A stretch of 64,000 nucleotides of DNA from PFJX01 sp963713085 (lineage in GTDB: Bacteria > Pseudomonadota > Gammaproteobacteria > Burkholderiales > Thiobacillaceae): positions 142,790 through 206,789 of the forward strand of contig CAVQKQ010000026.1 in the NCBI GenBank assembly GCA_963713085.1, in the 5' to 3' direction. A program made the position numbers and the translations under genes. Below, piece after piece: positions 7,823-16,203 of the stretch. Each line of letters opens with the position of its first letter. Within the stretch, counting starts at the first letter, position 1. Under the pieces are notes generated by a model that saw nothing but the letters and a program-made list of their open reading frames with translations, had not been told where the DNA came from and did not search any database.

Positions 7823-9058
7823 CTAGTCGTCCGATTCGCCCTTGTGGGCGCGCTTGGATTCGTACATGCGTTGGTCGGCGACCTTGAGCAGCTGCTGCAG
7901 GGACTTGCCGTCCCAGGGATAGACGACGCAACCCACGCTGCCGCTGGGGGTGAGCGATACGCCCTCCAGGTCCGCCGGTCGTGCGAGTTCATCTTCGATT
8001 TTTCGCCTCAGCACCTCGCATTGGGCGGTGTCTTCCAGACCCGTCAAAACGATGGCGAACTCGTCCCCGCCCAGGCGCGCGACGGTGTCCGAGACCCTGA
8101 CCACCTGGCGCAGTCGCTGCGCGGTTTCCTTGAGCAGGGCGTCTCCCACGGCATGGCCGTGGGTATCGTTCACCTGCTTGAAATTGTCCAGGTCCAGGTA
8201 CATGACTCCGAGGAGGAAGCGCTCCTGTTGGGCATGATCGAGCCCTTCCGCCATGCGGCGATGGAACAGGGCGCGGTTGGCCAGGCCGGTGAGCGGGTCA
8301 TGGGTGGCCTCGTGTTCCAGGCGGTTGCCGGCCTCCTCCAAGTCGGACATCTGCTTGCTGATGATGCCGCTATGGCGGGCCATCAGGCTGTGTGTGGCCA
8401 CGGCGATGAGTATCGCCAGGATCATGAGGATGGCGCCCAGCCCCAGGTGCAGGCGGATGGCCTGGCGCGACGCGGCCTCGGTTTCCATCAGGGCCACGCG
8501 GACCTGGTCCCGCTCATGGCGGCGCAGGCGCTCAACCATCTCGGTGAACTGCAGATTCAGGGGACGCAGGTCCCGGGCCATGATGGCCTGAGCCTTGGCG
8601 GTCTGGTCGAGGGAGGCCAGATCGGAGATTTGCTCGTGCAGCACGATGATCTTCGCCACCAAGGGGTCCTGCTGCATCAGGTTGGCCTTCTCGAAGGTAT
8701 CCAGGGGCATGGCCTTCAGATCGTTGCGCGCCTTGCCGACCTGGTAGCCCCATTTGATATAGAGCTGAAAATTGTCGTCCCTCTCGAAGGGGTCTTTGGA
8801 CAGGGTCTGGTAGACCAGGGCCGAATGGCGGTTGTAGGTGGCTTCCTGGAGGTCGGTGGCCAACTGGATCTTCTGGTTGAGGTCCTTGACGATGTGGCGC
8901 ATGCGGTCTTCCAGGTCGCTGATATGCCAGACCGCGTGAATGATCAGCGCCACCATGAGGCCCATGAGCAGTGCGAACCCCCAGCTCAGGGACAGGCTTA
9001 GCCTGTTCGCCAGGTTCCGTTGCGAGCCGTAGGGAGGGGGTGGGTCTTGATTGATCAT
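7823..9058 (-). CDS. Membrane-bound diguanylate cyclase (GGDEF)
   Basis: About 411 residues from the ATG at 9058; a TTG two codons upstream is possible. A transmembrane helix near residues 20-44 and a second near 203-225 bracket a helical periplasmic sensor region of about 155 residues, resembling four-helix-bundle chemoreceptor domains. A coiled-coil linker leads to the GGDEF domain, with an intact GGDEF at about residues 330-334 and an inhibitory I-site RVSD five residues before it. It should make c-di-GMP from GTP under product inhibition. The ligand is unknown. It ends convergently against the cobU scar. Confidence 0.92.
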   Translation of the reverse strand: MINQDPPPPYGSQRNLANRLSLSLSWGFALLMGLMVALIIHAVWHISDLEDRMRHIVKDLNQKIQLATDLQEATYNRHSALVYQTLSKDPFERDDNFQLYIKWGYQVGKARNDLKAMPLDTFEKANLMQQDPLVAKIIVLHEQISDLASLDQTAKAQAIMARDLRPLNLQFTEMVERLRRHERDQVRVALMETEAASRQAIRLHLGLGAILMILAILIAVATHSLMARHSGIISKQMSDLEEAGNRLEHEATHDPLTGLANRALFHRRMAEGLDHAQQERFLLGVMYLDLDNFKQVNDTHGHAVGDALLKETAQRLRQVVRVSDTVARLGGDEFAIVLTGLEDTAQCEVLRRKIEDELARPADLEGVSLTPSGSVGCVVYPWDGKSLQQLLKVADQRMYESKRAHKGESDD

Positions 9059-9154
9059 CGCCAACGGGATATCGGCTAAATCCGTAATTTCTTTAGGAAA
9101 TTTCAGACCGGCGCCTCGTACAATGCGCGGGTTCCGTGTTGCCCGATCTGCGCC

Positions 9155-9940
9155 GTGAATCCTTTCCTAGTCGTCATTCCCGCCCGTTTTGCCTCCACCC
9201 GCCTCCCCGGCAAGCCCCTGGCCGACATCGCCGGCAAACCCATGGTGGTCAGGGTACTGGAACGCGCGGCCCTTAGCGGGGCGGCCGGTCTATGGGCGGC
9301 GACCGATCACGCGGCGGTGTCGGCGGCGGTCGAAGCCCACGGCTTTAACGCGGTCATGACCTCCTCCGATTGCGCGTCGGGTACCGATCGCCTGGCCCAG
9401 GTGGCCGAGAAGTTGGGCTGGGCCGATGACGCGGTGGTGGTCAACGTGCAAGGCGACGAACCCCTGATCGAACCGGCCCTGATCCGGGCGACGGCCCAGG
9501 CATTGTTCGACCACCCGGCGGCGGACATGGCCACGGTCTGCCACCCCATCAGCGAACTGGCCGAGGCGTTCAACCCCAATGTGGTCAAGGTGGTGACGGA
9601 CAAGGATGGCTACGCCCTCTATTTCTCCCGGGCACCCATGCCCTGGGCCAGGGATGCCTGGGCCGATTTGGCCGGGGGCATCCCCGCAAGCCTGCCCGGG
9701 GATCTGCCCATCGCGCGGCACATCGGTCTTTACGCCTACCGGGTCGGATTTCTCAAGATTTATCCGACCTTGCAAAGGCCCGCCCTGGAAGTCATGGAAT
9801 CGTTGGAACAATTGCGGGCGCTTTGGCATGGTCACCGCATCGCCGTTATTCGCAGCGAGGCGCCGGTGCCGCCCGGGGTGGATACGCCGGCGGACCTGGA
9901 ACGGTCAGGCGCCATGTTCGCCCGCCTGTCCAAGGATTGA
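9155..9940 (+). CDS. kdsB: 3-deoxy-manno-octulosonate cytidylyltransferase
   Basis: CMP-Kdo synthetase activates Kdo with CTP for lipopolysaccharide inner-core synthesis in the cytoplasm. The 261-residue protein has the family motifs VIPARFASTRLPGKPL at residues 7-22, the TSSDCASGTDRLAQV segment near 69-83, VNVQGDEPLIEP near 95-106, and YFSRAPMPWARD near 154-165. The start is GTG; no ATG is available upstream in frame. It is not next to other LPS genes here (kpsF, lpxK and others are absent), and stands alone between the GGDEF gene and the oxidase operon. Confidence 0.95.
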   Translation: MNPFLVVIPARFASTRLPGKPLADIAGKPMVVRVLERAALSGAAGLWAATDHAAVSAAVEAHGFNAVMTSSDCASGTDRLAQVAEKLGWADDAVVVNVQGDEPLIEPALIRATAQALFDHPAADMATVCHPISELAEAFNPNVVKVVTDKDGYALYFSRAPMPWARDAWADLAGGIPASLPGDLPIARHIGLYAYRVGFLKIYPTLQRPALEVMESLEQLRALWHGHRIAVIRSEAPVPPGVDTPADLERSGAMFARLSKD

Positions 9941-10199
9941 AAGGAAGGACGCGAGACCGCCGATACGCTGGGATCCTGTTCATTCGTCTCCTCCCCTTGG
10001 CCGGATCATCGGCCGTACACGATTCAAGGTACCTGTCGGCCGCGTTTTGTTTCATCGTTCAGTAGTACGTGGGGCCTTCCGTGGCCTGCCATATTCGTCC
10101 TGGTATCGTGCTTCAAACCTTGCGCCAGCAGGGTTTACGCCACCCATCAGCCAAGTCATGAGAAGCAGTCGCCGCCCCAGCATAAATTGATTTGCTCCA
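9941..10199. other. Intergenic region without recognisable gene
   Basis: The roughly 355 bases between kdsB and coxB hold no convincing reading frame, RNA gene or terminator with a T-run. A GC-rich inverted repeat (GGCCG-GATCAT-CGGCC, near 10000-10015) is visible. The last 100 bases contain the candidate coxB promoter. Confidence 0.5.
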
Positions 10200-10231
10200 T
10201 TGACGTTTCCCGAGTCGCAGGTAAACTCGGG
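10200..10231 (+). promoter_or_regulatory. Candidate sigma-70 promoter of the aa3 oxidase operon, with inverted repeat
   Basis: TTGACG at 10200-10205 and TAAACT at 10222-10227 are spaced by 16 bases. An inverted repeat CCCGAGT (10209-10215) / ACTCGGG (10225-10231) overlaps the spacer and -10, so it could be an operator. The coxB start codon lies about 65 bases beyond. Confidence 0.45.
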
Positions 10232-10295
10232 CCACGCCTTAAATAAATCCAGATATAAAAAGGATGCGGCGGGCGGGCTTTGAGAGGAGACGAAG

Positions 10296-11411
10296 ATGAA
10301 GTGCACGCGCGCGCTTGGGGCGGCGGTAGGACTGTTGTTGTTATCCCGGCAGACTTGGGCGGAATATCGGCTAAATCTGCCGACACCCGAATCAAGCGTC
10401 GCTCAGGCGGCATACGACCTTCACATCATCGTCCTGTGGATATGTCTGGGCATATTCGTGGTGGTATTCGGGGCGATGTTCTACGCCCTGTTCAAACACC
10501 GTAAGAGCCTCGGCCACGAGGCCCATCCCTTCCACGAAAGCACCGCCGTGGAAGTGATCTGGACGGTGATCCCGTTCCTGATCCTGATCGGCATCGCCAT
10601 TCCCGCCACCAAGGCGGTGCTGGCCCAGAAGGACACCAGCAACCCCGACCTGACCATCAAGGTCACCGGCCACCAGTGGAAGTGGGAGTACGAATACCTC
10701 CAGGAAGGGGTGAAGTTCATGAGCGTGCTGGCCACGCCCCAGGACCAGATCCATAACCAGGCCGCCAAGGGCGAGCACTATCTGCTGGAGGTGGACGAGC
10801 CCATGGTGGTGCCCGTGGGCAAGAAGGTGCGCGTGCTGACCACCGGCGCCGATGTCATCCATGCCTGGTGGGTGCCGGCATTGGGCGTGAAGCAGGACGC
10901 CATCCCCGGTTTCATCCGGGATACCTGGTTCCGGGCCGATAAGGTGGGTACCTACCGGGGCCAGTGCGCCGAGCTGTGCGGCAAGGATCACGGCTTCATG
11001 CCCATCGTGGTGGAGGTGAAGAGCGAGGCGGACTACCAGTCCTGGCTGGCCGCCAAGAAGGCCAGCGCCATGGCGGCACAGGAAGCCGTGGGCAAGACCT
11101 TCAGCAAGGAGGAATTGATGGTCAAGGGCGAAAAGGTCTTCTCTGCCAACTGCGCCGCCTGCCACCAGGCAAACGGCATGGGCATACCGGGCGCGTTCCC
11201 GGCCCTGGCCGGCTCCAAGGTGGTCACCGGCGACAAGGCCGGGCACATCACCACGGTGCTGAACGGCCGGCCGGGCACGGCCATGGCCGCATTCGGTCCC
11301 CAGTTGCCGGATGTGGACATCGCCGCCGTGCTGACCTACGAGCGCAACAGCTGGGGTAACCACGCGGACATCGTGCAGCCGGCGGACGTCCTGGCCCAGC
11401 GCAGCAAATAG
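10296..11411 (+). CDS. coxB: Cytochrome c oxidase subunit II with fused cytochrome c domain
   Basis: A 371-residue subunit of the caa3-type terminal oxidase. It has a signal sequence, two transmembrane helices (near residues 42-65 and 85-105), and a periplasmic CuA domain with HAWWVPALGVK and CAELCGKDHGFMP, whose Cys, His and Met residues bind the binuclear copper. A C-terminal cytochrome c domain follows, with heme site CAACH at about residues 286-290 and an FGPQLPD segment with a likely Met ligand before it (GTAMAAF). GAGGAGACGAAG precedes the ATG. It receives electrons from cytochrome c and leads the operon. Confidence 0.95.
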   Translation: MKCTRALGAAVGLLLLSRQTWAEYRLNLPTPESSVAQAAYDLHIIVLWICLGIFVVVFGAMFYALFKHRKSLGHEAHPFHESTAVEVIWTVIPFLILIGIAIPATKAVLAQKDTSNPDLTIKVTGHQWKWEYEYLQEGVKFMSVLATPQDQIHNQAAKGEHYLLEVDEPMVVPVGKKVRVLTTGADVIHAWWVPALGVKQDAIPGFIRDTWFRADKVGTYRGQCAELCGKDHGFMPIVVEVKSEADYQSWLAAKKASAMAAQEAVGKTFSKEELMVKGEKVFSANCAACHQANGMGIPGAFPALAGSKVVTGDKAGHITTVLNGRPGTAMAAFGPQLPDVDIAAVLTYERNSWGNHADIVQPADVLAQRSK

Positions 11412-11419
11412 GAGGAGAT

Positions 11420-13006
11420 ATGAACATCACTGCCGCCCCCACCGCCGACACGCTCCACACCGGCCACCACGTTCCCAGCGGGTTGTGGCGCTGGGTCACC
11501 ACTACCAACCACAAGGACATCGGCACCCTCTACATGTGGTTCGCCGCCACCATGTTCCTGGCTGGCGGCCTCATGGCCATGTTGATCCGCGCCGAACTGT
11601 TCCAGCCCGGCTTGCAATTCGTGCGACCGGAGATGTTCAACCAGCTCACCACCCTTCACGGCCTGATTATGATCTTCGGGGTGATCATGCCGGCCTTCAC
11701 AGGCTTCGCCAACTGGCAGATCCCCATGATGATCGGCGCCCCGGACATGGCCTTCCCGCGCATGAACAACTGGAGCTTCTGGCTGTTGCCGGTGGCCGGG
11801 GTGTTCCTCCTGAGTTCCATGCTGCTGCCCGGCGGCGCGGTTGCGGGCGGCTGGACCATGTACCCGCCCCTGTTCATGCAGGGCGGAATCAGCTACGACC
11901 TGACCATCTTCGCCATCCACATCATGGGGGCCTCCTCCATCATGGGGGCTATCAACATCATCACCACCATCCTCAACCTGCGGGCCCCGGGCATGAACCT
12001 GATGAAGATGCCTCTGTTCGTCTGGACCTGGCTGATCACCGCCTACCTGCTGATCGCGGTCATGCCTGTGCTGGCCGGGGCGGTGACCATGCTGCTCACC
12101 GACCGCAACTTCGGTACCCACTTCTTCAGCGCCGCCGGCGGCGGCGATCCGGTGATGTTCCAGCACATCTTCTGGTTCTTCGGCCATCCCGAGGTGTACA
12201 TCCTGATCCTGCCGGCCTTCGGCATCGTCTCCAGCATCATTCCCACCTTCGCCCGCAAGCCCCTGTTCGGCTATGCCTCCATGGTTTACGCCACCTCCTC
12301 CATCGCCATCCTGTCCTTCCTGGTTTGGGGGCATCACATGTTCACCGTGGGCATGCCGGCGGCGGTACAACTCTATTTCATGTACGCCACCATGCTGATC
12401 GCCATCCCCACCGGGGTGAAGGTGTTCAACTGGGTGGCCACCATGTGGAAGGGTTCCCTCACCTTTGAGCCGCCCATGCTGTTCGCCGTGGCCTTCGTCT
12501 GTTTGTTCACCATCGGTGGCTTCTCGGGCCTGGTGCTGGCTATGGTGCCGGTGGACGTGCAACTGCAGGACACCTACTATGTGGTGGCCCACTTCCACTA
12601 CGTGCTGGTGACCGGCGCCCTGTTCTCCATCTTCGCCGGCATCTATTACTGGCTGCCCAAGTGGACCGGCCACATGTACGACATGCGCCTGGGCAAGTGG
12701 CACTTCTGGCTGTCCGCCATCTCGGTCAACGTGCTGTTCTTCCCAATGCATTTCCTGGGCTTGGCCGGCATGCCCCGGCGCATCCCGGACTACGCCTTGC
12801 AGTTCGCCGACTTCAACCGCATCGCCTCTATCGGCGGCTTCGTGTTCGGCGCCAGTCAGATCCTGCTGCTGATCCTCATCGTCAAGTGCATCCGGGGCGG
12901 AGAAAAGGCCGAAGCCCGGGTCTGGGAAGGGGCCCAAGGCTTGGAGTGGGAACTGTCCTCGCCGCCGCCTTACCACTCCTTCGCCACCCCGCCGGAAGTG
13001 AAGTGA
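11420..13006 (+). CDS. coxA: Cytochrome c oxidase subunit I
   Basis: A 528-residue, 12-helix heme-copper oxidase core that reduces oxygen to water and pumps protons. Heme a, heme a3 and CuB ligands lie in recognisable contexts: TTLHGLIMIF (helix II), the HPEVYILILPAFG motif with the cross-linked His-Tyr pair, WGHHMFTVGM with the two CuB histidines, and YYVVAHFHYVL near residue 390 with the a3/a histidines. AGGAGATAT precedes the ATG eight bases after coxB. Its stop overlaps the next small gene. Confidence 0.97.
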   Translation: MNITAAPTADTLHTGHHVPSGLWRWVTTTNHKDIGTLYMWFAATMFLAGGLMAMLIRAELFQPGLQFVRPEMFNQLTTLHGLIMIFGVIMPAFTGFANWQIPMMIGAPDMAFPRMNNWSFWLLPVAGVFLLSSMLLPGGAVAGGWTMYPPLFMQGGISYDLTIFAIHIMGASSIMGAINIITTILNLRAPGMNLMKMPLFVWTWLITAYLLIAVMPVLAGAVTMLLTDRNFGTHFFSAAGGGDPVMFQHIFWFFGHPEVYILILPAFGIVSSIIPTFARKPLFGYASMVYATSSIAILSFLVWGHHMFTVGMPAAVQLYFMYATMLIAIPTGVKVFNWVATMWKGSLTFEPPMLFAVAFVCLFTIGGFSGLVLAMVPVDVQLQDTYYVVAHFHYVLVTGALFSIFAGIYYWLPKWTGHMYDMRLGKWHFWLSAISVNVLFFPMHFLGLAGMPRRIPDYALQFADFNRIASIGGFVFGASQILLLILIVKCIRGGEKAEARVWEGAQGLEWELSSPPPYHSFATPPEVK

Positions 13007-13011
13007 GCGAG

Positions 13012-13101
13012 ATGGAGGCGCGCAATCTGCGCACCGCCCTGAAACTGGGGGCGGTGGCGTTGGCCCTGTTCCTGCTGTCCTTCATGGGCTTTATAGGATG
13101 A
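13012..13101 (+). CDS. Cytochrome oxidase small assembly protein
   Basis: A 29-codon frame, MEARNLRTALKLGAVALALF onward, ending LLSFMGFIG. It has a positively charged start and a single transmembrane helix. A GTG at 13003 would overlap the coxA stop and add three residues. The position between coxA and cox11, overlapping both, matches the tiny assembly protein annotated here in many Betaproteobacteria. The stop codon overlaps the ATG of cox11 (ATGA), showing translational coupling. Confidence 0.75.
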   Translation: MEARNLRTALKLGAVALALFLLSFMGFIG

Positions 13102-13649
13102 CCACCGAGCAGGTCCAGGCACGGGCCCAGGCCAACAGCCGCACCCTGCACAGGTTACTGCTGGTGGCCCTGGCCATGTTCGGCTTCGGATTCGCGCTGG
13201 TGCCGCTTTACACCACGTTCTGCAATGCCACCGGTTTCAACCGGGGAGAGATTCAGGCCGCGGCGCGCAATACCCAGGTGGATTACACCCGCCGGGTGCG
13301 GGTGGAACTGCTGGCCAATGTCCAGGATGACGCCCTCTGGCGTTTCACCGCCCCGGACAAGCCCATAGATCCTCATCCCGGCGAGCTGGTGCAGGTGGAA
13401 TACCAGGTAGAAAACCTCACCGACCGGCCGATCCTGGGTCGGGCGGTGCCCAGCTACGGGCCAGCCGCCGCCGCCCTCTATTTCCACAAGATCGAGTGTT
13501 TCTGCTTTCACAACCAGGATCTGGCGCCCCACGAAAAGCGCAGCCTGCCGGTGCTGTTCGTGCTGGATGACAAGATGCCGAAGGACATGGGGGTGGTGAC
13601 CCTGTCCTATACCTTCTTCGAGCTGCCGGCAGGGAAGGGCAGGGGATAG
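13098..13649 (+). CDS. ctaG: Cytochrome c oxidase assembly protein CtaG/Cox11
   Basis: A 183-residue copper chaperone that delivers copper to the CuB site of subunit I. It has one N-terminal transmembrane helix (near residues 16-38, LLLVALAMFGFGFALVPLYT) and a periplasmic immunoglobulin-like domain. The copper-binding CFCF motif is present (KIECFCFHNQ, near residues 133-142). The start overlaps the preceding small gene by four bases. Length is normal for the bacterial family. Confidence 0.95.
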   Translation: MTTEQVQARAQANSRTLHRLLLVALAMFGFGFALVPLYTTFCNATGFNRGEIQAAARNTQVDYTRRVRVELLANVQDDALWRFTAPDKPIDPHPGELVQVEYQVENLTDRPILGRAVPSYGPAAAALYFHKIECFCFHNQDLAPHEKRSLPVLFVLDDKMPKDMGVVTLSYTFFELPAGKGRG

Positions 13650-13653
13650 CGCG

Positions 13654-13833
13654 ATGGGGGTGTTCAGGGCAGTGTTCTGGAGTTTTTTCGGGGTACGCAA
13701 GGGCCATGACCTGGAGCAAGACGCGCACCAATTGCGTCCCGTCCAAGTCATCCTGGCCGGCCTGCTGAGCGCTGCACTGATGGTGGTGGGTTTGGTCCTG
13801 CTGGTCCTGTTCATCACCCGTCAGACGAATTGA
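13654..13833 (+). CDS. DUF2970 family small membrane protein
   Basis: A 59-residue protein starting MGVFRAVFWSFFGVRKGHDL, with the characteristic FxGVRKxxD motif and a single C-terminal transmembrane helix (VILAGLLSAALMVVGLVLLV region). It begins four bases after the ctaG stop and lies 27 bases before coxC. DUF2970 genes occupy this place in betaproteobacterial oxidase operons; the role is presumed to be assembly or stability of the oxidase, but is not proved. Confidence 0.85.
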   Translation: MGVFRAVFWSFFGVRKGHDLEQDAHQLRPVQVILAGLLSAALMVVGLVLLVLFITRQTN

Positions 13834-13860
13834 AGTAACCATGAGGCGAGAGGAGAAATC

Positions 13861-14709
13861 ATGAGTACCCCATCCGGTGGTTATTACCTGCCCGATCCAT
13901 CCCACTGGCCCATCGTCGGCTCCGTCGCCCTTCTGTGTCTGGCGGTGGGGGCGACCTTGGCCATCCACAGCCTGGCCGGCGGCAGTTTCCTGCTGGGGGT
14001 GGGGGCGGCGACCCTGGCCGCAATGCTGATTGGCTGGTTCGGCCGGGTCATCGACGAGAGCCAGGACGGCCTGCACAACACCCAGGTGGACCTGTCGTTC
14101 CGCTGGGGCATGTCCTGGTTCATCTTTTCCGAGGTGATGTTCTTCGCCGCCTTTTTCGGCGCTCTGTTCTACGCCCGCAATATTTCGGTGCCGGGCCTGG
14201 CCTCGGGCGACAGCGGCCTGCTCTGGCCCGGCTATGTGGGGGGCTGGCCCACCGCCGGACCGGGGCTCAAGACCAGCTTCACGCCCATGGCGGCCTGGGG
14301 CATTCCCGCCCTCAACACGCTGATCCTGCTCAGCTCCGGAGGCACCGTCACCTGGGCCCACTGGGCACTGAAACGGGGCAACCGGACCCAGCTCAAGCTG
14401 GGCCTGGCCCTCACCGTGCTGCTGGGGGCCTCCTTCCTGGGTTTTCAGGCCCATGAATATGCCGATGCCTACGAGCACTTGGGTTTGACCCTGGGGGCGG
14501 GTATCTACGGCGCCACATTCTTCATGCTGACCGGATTCCACGGCCTGCACGTGACCCTGGGTACCCTCATGCTGCTGGTAATCCTGGGGCGCAGCCTGGC
14601 CGGTCATTTCAACCCGGAGCACCACTTCGCCTTCGAGGCGGTGTCCTGGTACTGGCACTTCGTGGATGTGGTGTGGCTGCTGTTGTTCCTGTTCGTGTAC
14701 TGGTTATGA
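13861..14709 (+). CDS. coxC: Cytochrome c oxidase subunit III
   Basis: A 282-residue seven-helix subunit that stabilises the oxidase core and its proton uptake. Recognisable features are YYLPDPSHWPIVGS at the N-terminus, FRWGMSWFIFSEVMFFAAFF near residues 80-100, GFHGLHVTLGT near 223-233, and the C-terminal SWYWHFVDVVWLLLFLFVYWL. GAGGAGAAATC precedes the ATG. The last codons abut the convergent DUF2909 gene: the two stop codons are adjacent, with no space for a terminator. Confidence 0.96.
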   Translation: MSTPSGGYYLPDPSHWPIVGSVALLCLAVGATLAIHSLAGGSFLLGVGAATLAAMLIGWFGRVIDESQDGLHNTQVDLSFRWGMSWFIFSEVMFFAAFFGALFYARNISVPGLASGDSGLLWPGYVGGWPTAGPGLKTSFTPMAAWGIPALNTLILLSSGGTVTWAHWALKRGNRTQLKLGLALTVLLGASFLGFQAHEYADAYEHLGLTLGAGIYGATFFMLTGFHGLHVTLGTLMLLVILGRSLAGHFNPEHHFAFEAVSWYWHFVDVVWLLLFLFVYWL

Positions 14710-14907
14710 GTGCATTGCCTGGGGCGGAATCCACCCCAGCCAGTAACTGGCCATGAGGCAGAAGAACAGGAGCAGCGACAGGCCGATGCGCCAAGTTAGC
14801 GCGCGTACCGTGCGATCGCTGTGGCCCTGGTCCCGCACCAGGAAGAACAGGGCCTGGCCCAGGCTGCCCAGGATGGCCAACAGGATGAGGAGCACGAGGA
14901 TTTTCAT
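14704..14907 (-). CDS. Twin transmembrane protein, DUF2909 family
   Basis: A 67-residue protein (MKILVLLILLAILGSLGQAL onward) with two transmembrane helices separated by RDQGHSDRTVRALTWR. The start at 14907 gives the compact hairpin typical of DUF2909; the upstream extension of the frame is not credible. It lies antisense inside the oxidase operon, between coxC and surf1, an arrangement also seen in other Betaproteobacteria. The function is unknown but presumably linked to oxidase assembly. Confidence 0.8.
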   Translation of the reverse strand: MKILVLLILLAILGSLGQALFFLVRDQGHSDRTVRALTWRIGLSLLLFFCLMASYWLGWIPPQAMHS

Positions 14908-14960
14908 GGTGGTGGCCCGGTTGCGATGGTCCCGAGAGTGTAACCCCGCAGCGGGTGGTG

Positions 14961-15674
14961 ATGCGTAGAAGCCGTCCGGTATGGTTGCCCACCCTGGCGG
15001 CGGTGGTGTTCGCCGCCCTGACCGCCACACTAGGGCAATGGCAGTGGGGCAAGGCGGAGATGAAGGCGGCCAAGCAGGCAAGTTACGACAACGGTGAACG
15101 TTTGCCGGTTCTGGCTTGGAATCAGGTGGCGGGTTTGGGTGAGGCGGCGTTCTATCGGCGGGTACGCGTGACCGGCGGCTTCGCGCCTGAATATCAGGTG
15201 CTGCTGGACAACCGGGTCCAGAACGGTCGGGCCGGCTATCACGTGATCACCCCGCTGCGTATGGACCAGGATGGCGCCGTCCTGGTCAATCGGGGCTGGC
15301 GCGAGGCGGAGCTGGACCGGAGCAGACCGCCACGGGTGGCGACTCCGGCAGGAACCCAAACGGTGGAGGGGATACTGATCCATGCCCAAAGCCGATACCT
15401 GGAGTTGTCCGATGGCGCGGATTCCGGGCCGGTATGGCAGAACCTGGATCTTGCACGGTACCGTGACTGGTTTGGCAAGGCATCGGGCGAGACGCTGCCG
15501 GACTGGCTGATTCTGCAGACTTCGTCGGCGCGGGACGGGCTGGTGCGGGAATGGCCCAAGCCGGACCTGGGCATCGCCCGCCACCGTTCCTACGCGGTGC
15601 AATGGTTTTCCATGTGCGCCGTGATCGTCGGACTATGGGTCTATTTCGTATTGATCAAGAAGGGTGATTCATGA
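14961..15674 (+). CDS. SURF1 family cytochrome oxidase assembly protein
   Basis: A 237-residue protein with one helix at each end (residues 8-26, and SMCAVIVGLWVYFVLI near the C-terminus) and a periplasmic domain between, as in SURF1/Shy1. Motifs: LGQWQWGKAEMK, FYRRVRVTGGF, LLDNRVQNGRAGYHVITPL and VLVNRGW. SURF1 helps insert heme a into subunit I. I use ATG 14961; GTG codons at 14955 and 14958 in the same frame are alternatives. Its stop overlaps the next gene (ATGA). Confidence 0.92.
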   Translation: MRRSRPVWLPTLAAVVFAALTATLGQWQWGKAEMKAAKQASYDNGERLPVLAWNQVAGLGEAAFYRRVRVTGGFAPEYQVLLDNRVQNGRAGYHVITPLRMDQDGAVLVNRGWREAELDRSRPPRVATPAGTQTVEGILIHAQSRYLELSDGADSGPVWQNLDLARYRDWFGKASGETLPDWLILQTSSARDGLVREWPKPDLGIARHRSYAVQWFSMCAVIVGLWVYFVLIKKGDS

Positions 15675-16201
15675 CAGCGGGCCCCCGAGTGAAGCTCTTG
15701 TTGCTGCTGGCGTTATTCGCCAGTCCGGCCCTGGCGGCCTGGCTGGTCTACACCTGGTGGCAGCCGGCGCGGTTCACCAATTACGGCACCCTGCTGTCGC
15801 CCCGGCACCTGGAACTGCCGACCTTGCGGGATGCGACCGGCCAGCCCCGGGCCTGGAACGATCTGCGCGGCAAGTGGGTGCTGCTGGTGGCGACGCCCGG
15901 TGTCTGCGATGACCGCTGCGGCCGGGACAGCTATCTGGCCCGCCAGGTGCGGCTGGCCCAGGGCCGCGACCAGGCGCGCATCGAACGCGTCCTGCTGGCT
16001 GCCGGTGACGCTGTTGCATGGCCACACCGGGACGGTGCGTATGTCGCGACGTCCGAATCGCTGTCCGGGCCGCTGGCCGAGGGTGGCTTGTTCCTGGTGG
16101 ATCCGCTGGGCAACCTGATGATGCGATTTCCCCGGGAGGCCGATGGCGAGCGGGTGATTCGCGACCTGAAAAAACTCCTGAGCGCTTCCAGGACGGGATA
16201 A
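15671..16201 (+). CDS. SCO-like thioredoxin-fold oxidase assembly membrane protein
   Basis: A 176-residue protein with an N-terminal membrane anchor (residues 9-28) and a thioredoxin-like domain. GKWVLLVATPGVCDDRC contains a CxxxC motif (VCDDRC, near residues 78-82), as in SCO1/SenC copper chaperones, but the distal His of classical SCO is not obvious. A C-terminal FLVDPLGNLMMRFP segment matches the SCO fold. It overlaps surf1 by four bases and precedes ctaA by two. A role in delivering copper to CuA or reducing its cysteines is inferred. Confidence 0.78.
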   Translation: MTAGPRVKLLLLLALFASPALAAWLVYTWWQPARFTNYGTLLSPRHLELPTLRDATGQPRAWNDLRGKWVLLVATPGVCDDRCGRDSYLARQVRLAQGRDQARIERVLLAAGDAVAWPHRDGAYVATSESLSGPLAEGGLFLVDPLGNLMMRFPREADGERVIRDLKKLLSASRTG

Positions 16202-16203
16202 GC

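Noticed and set aside
11336..12976. Very long antisense frame opposite coxA, His/Gly/Glu-rich
   Set aside because: It mirrors the GC-biased codon use of coxA, has low-complexity composition and no recognisable domain or ribosome site.
16018..16203. Longer start for ctaA
   Set aside because: It overlaps the SCO-like gene by nearly 190 bases; ATG 16204 gives the normal first helix.
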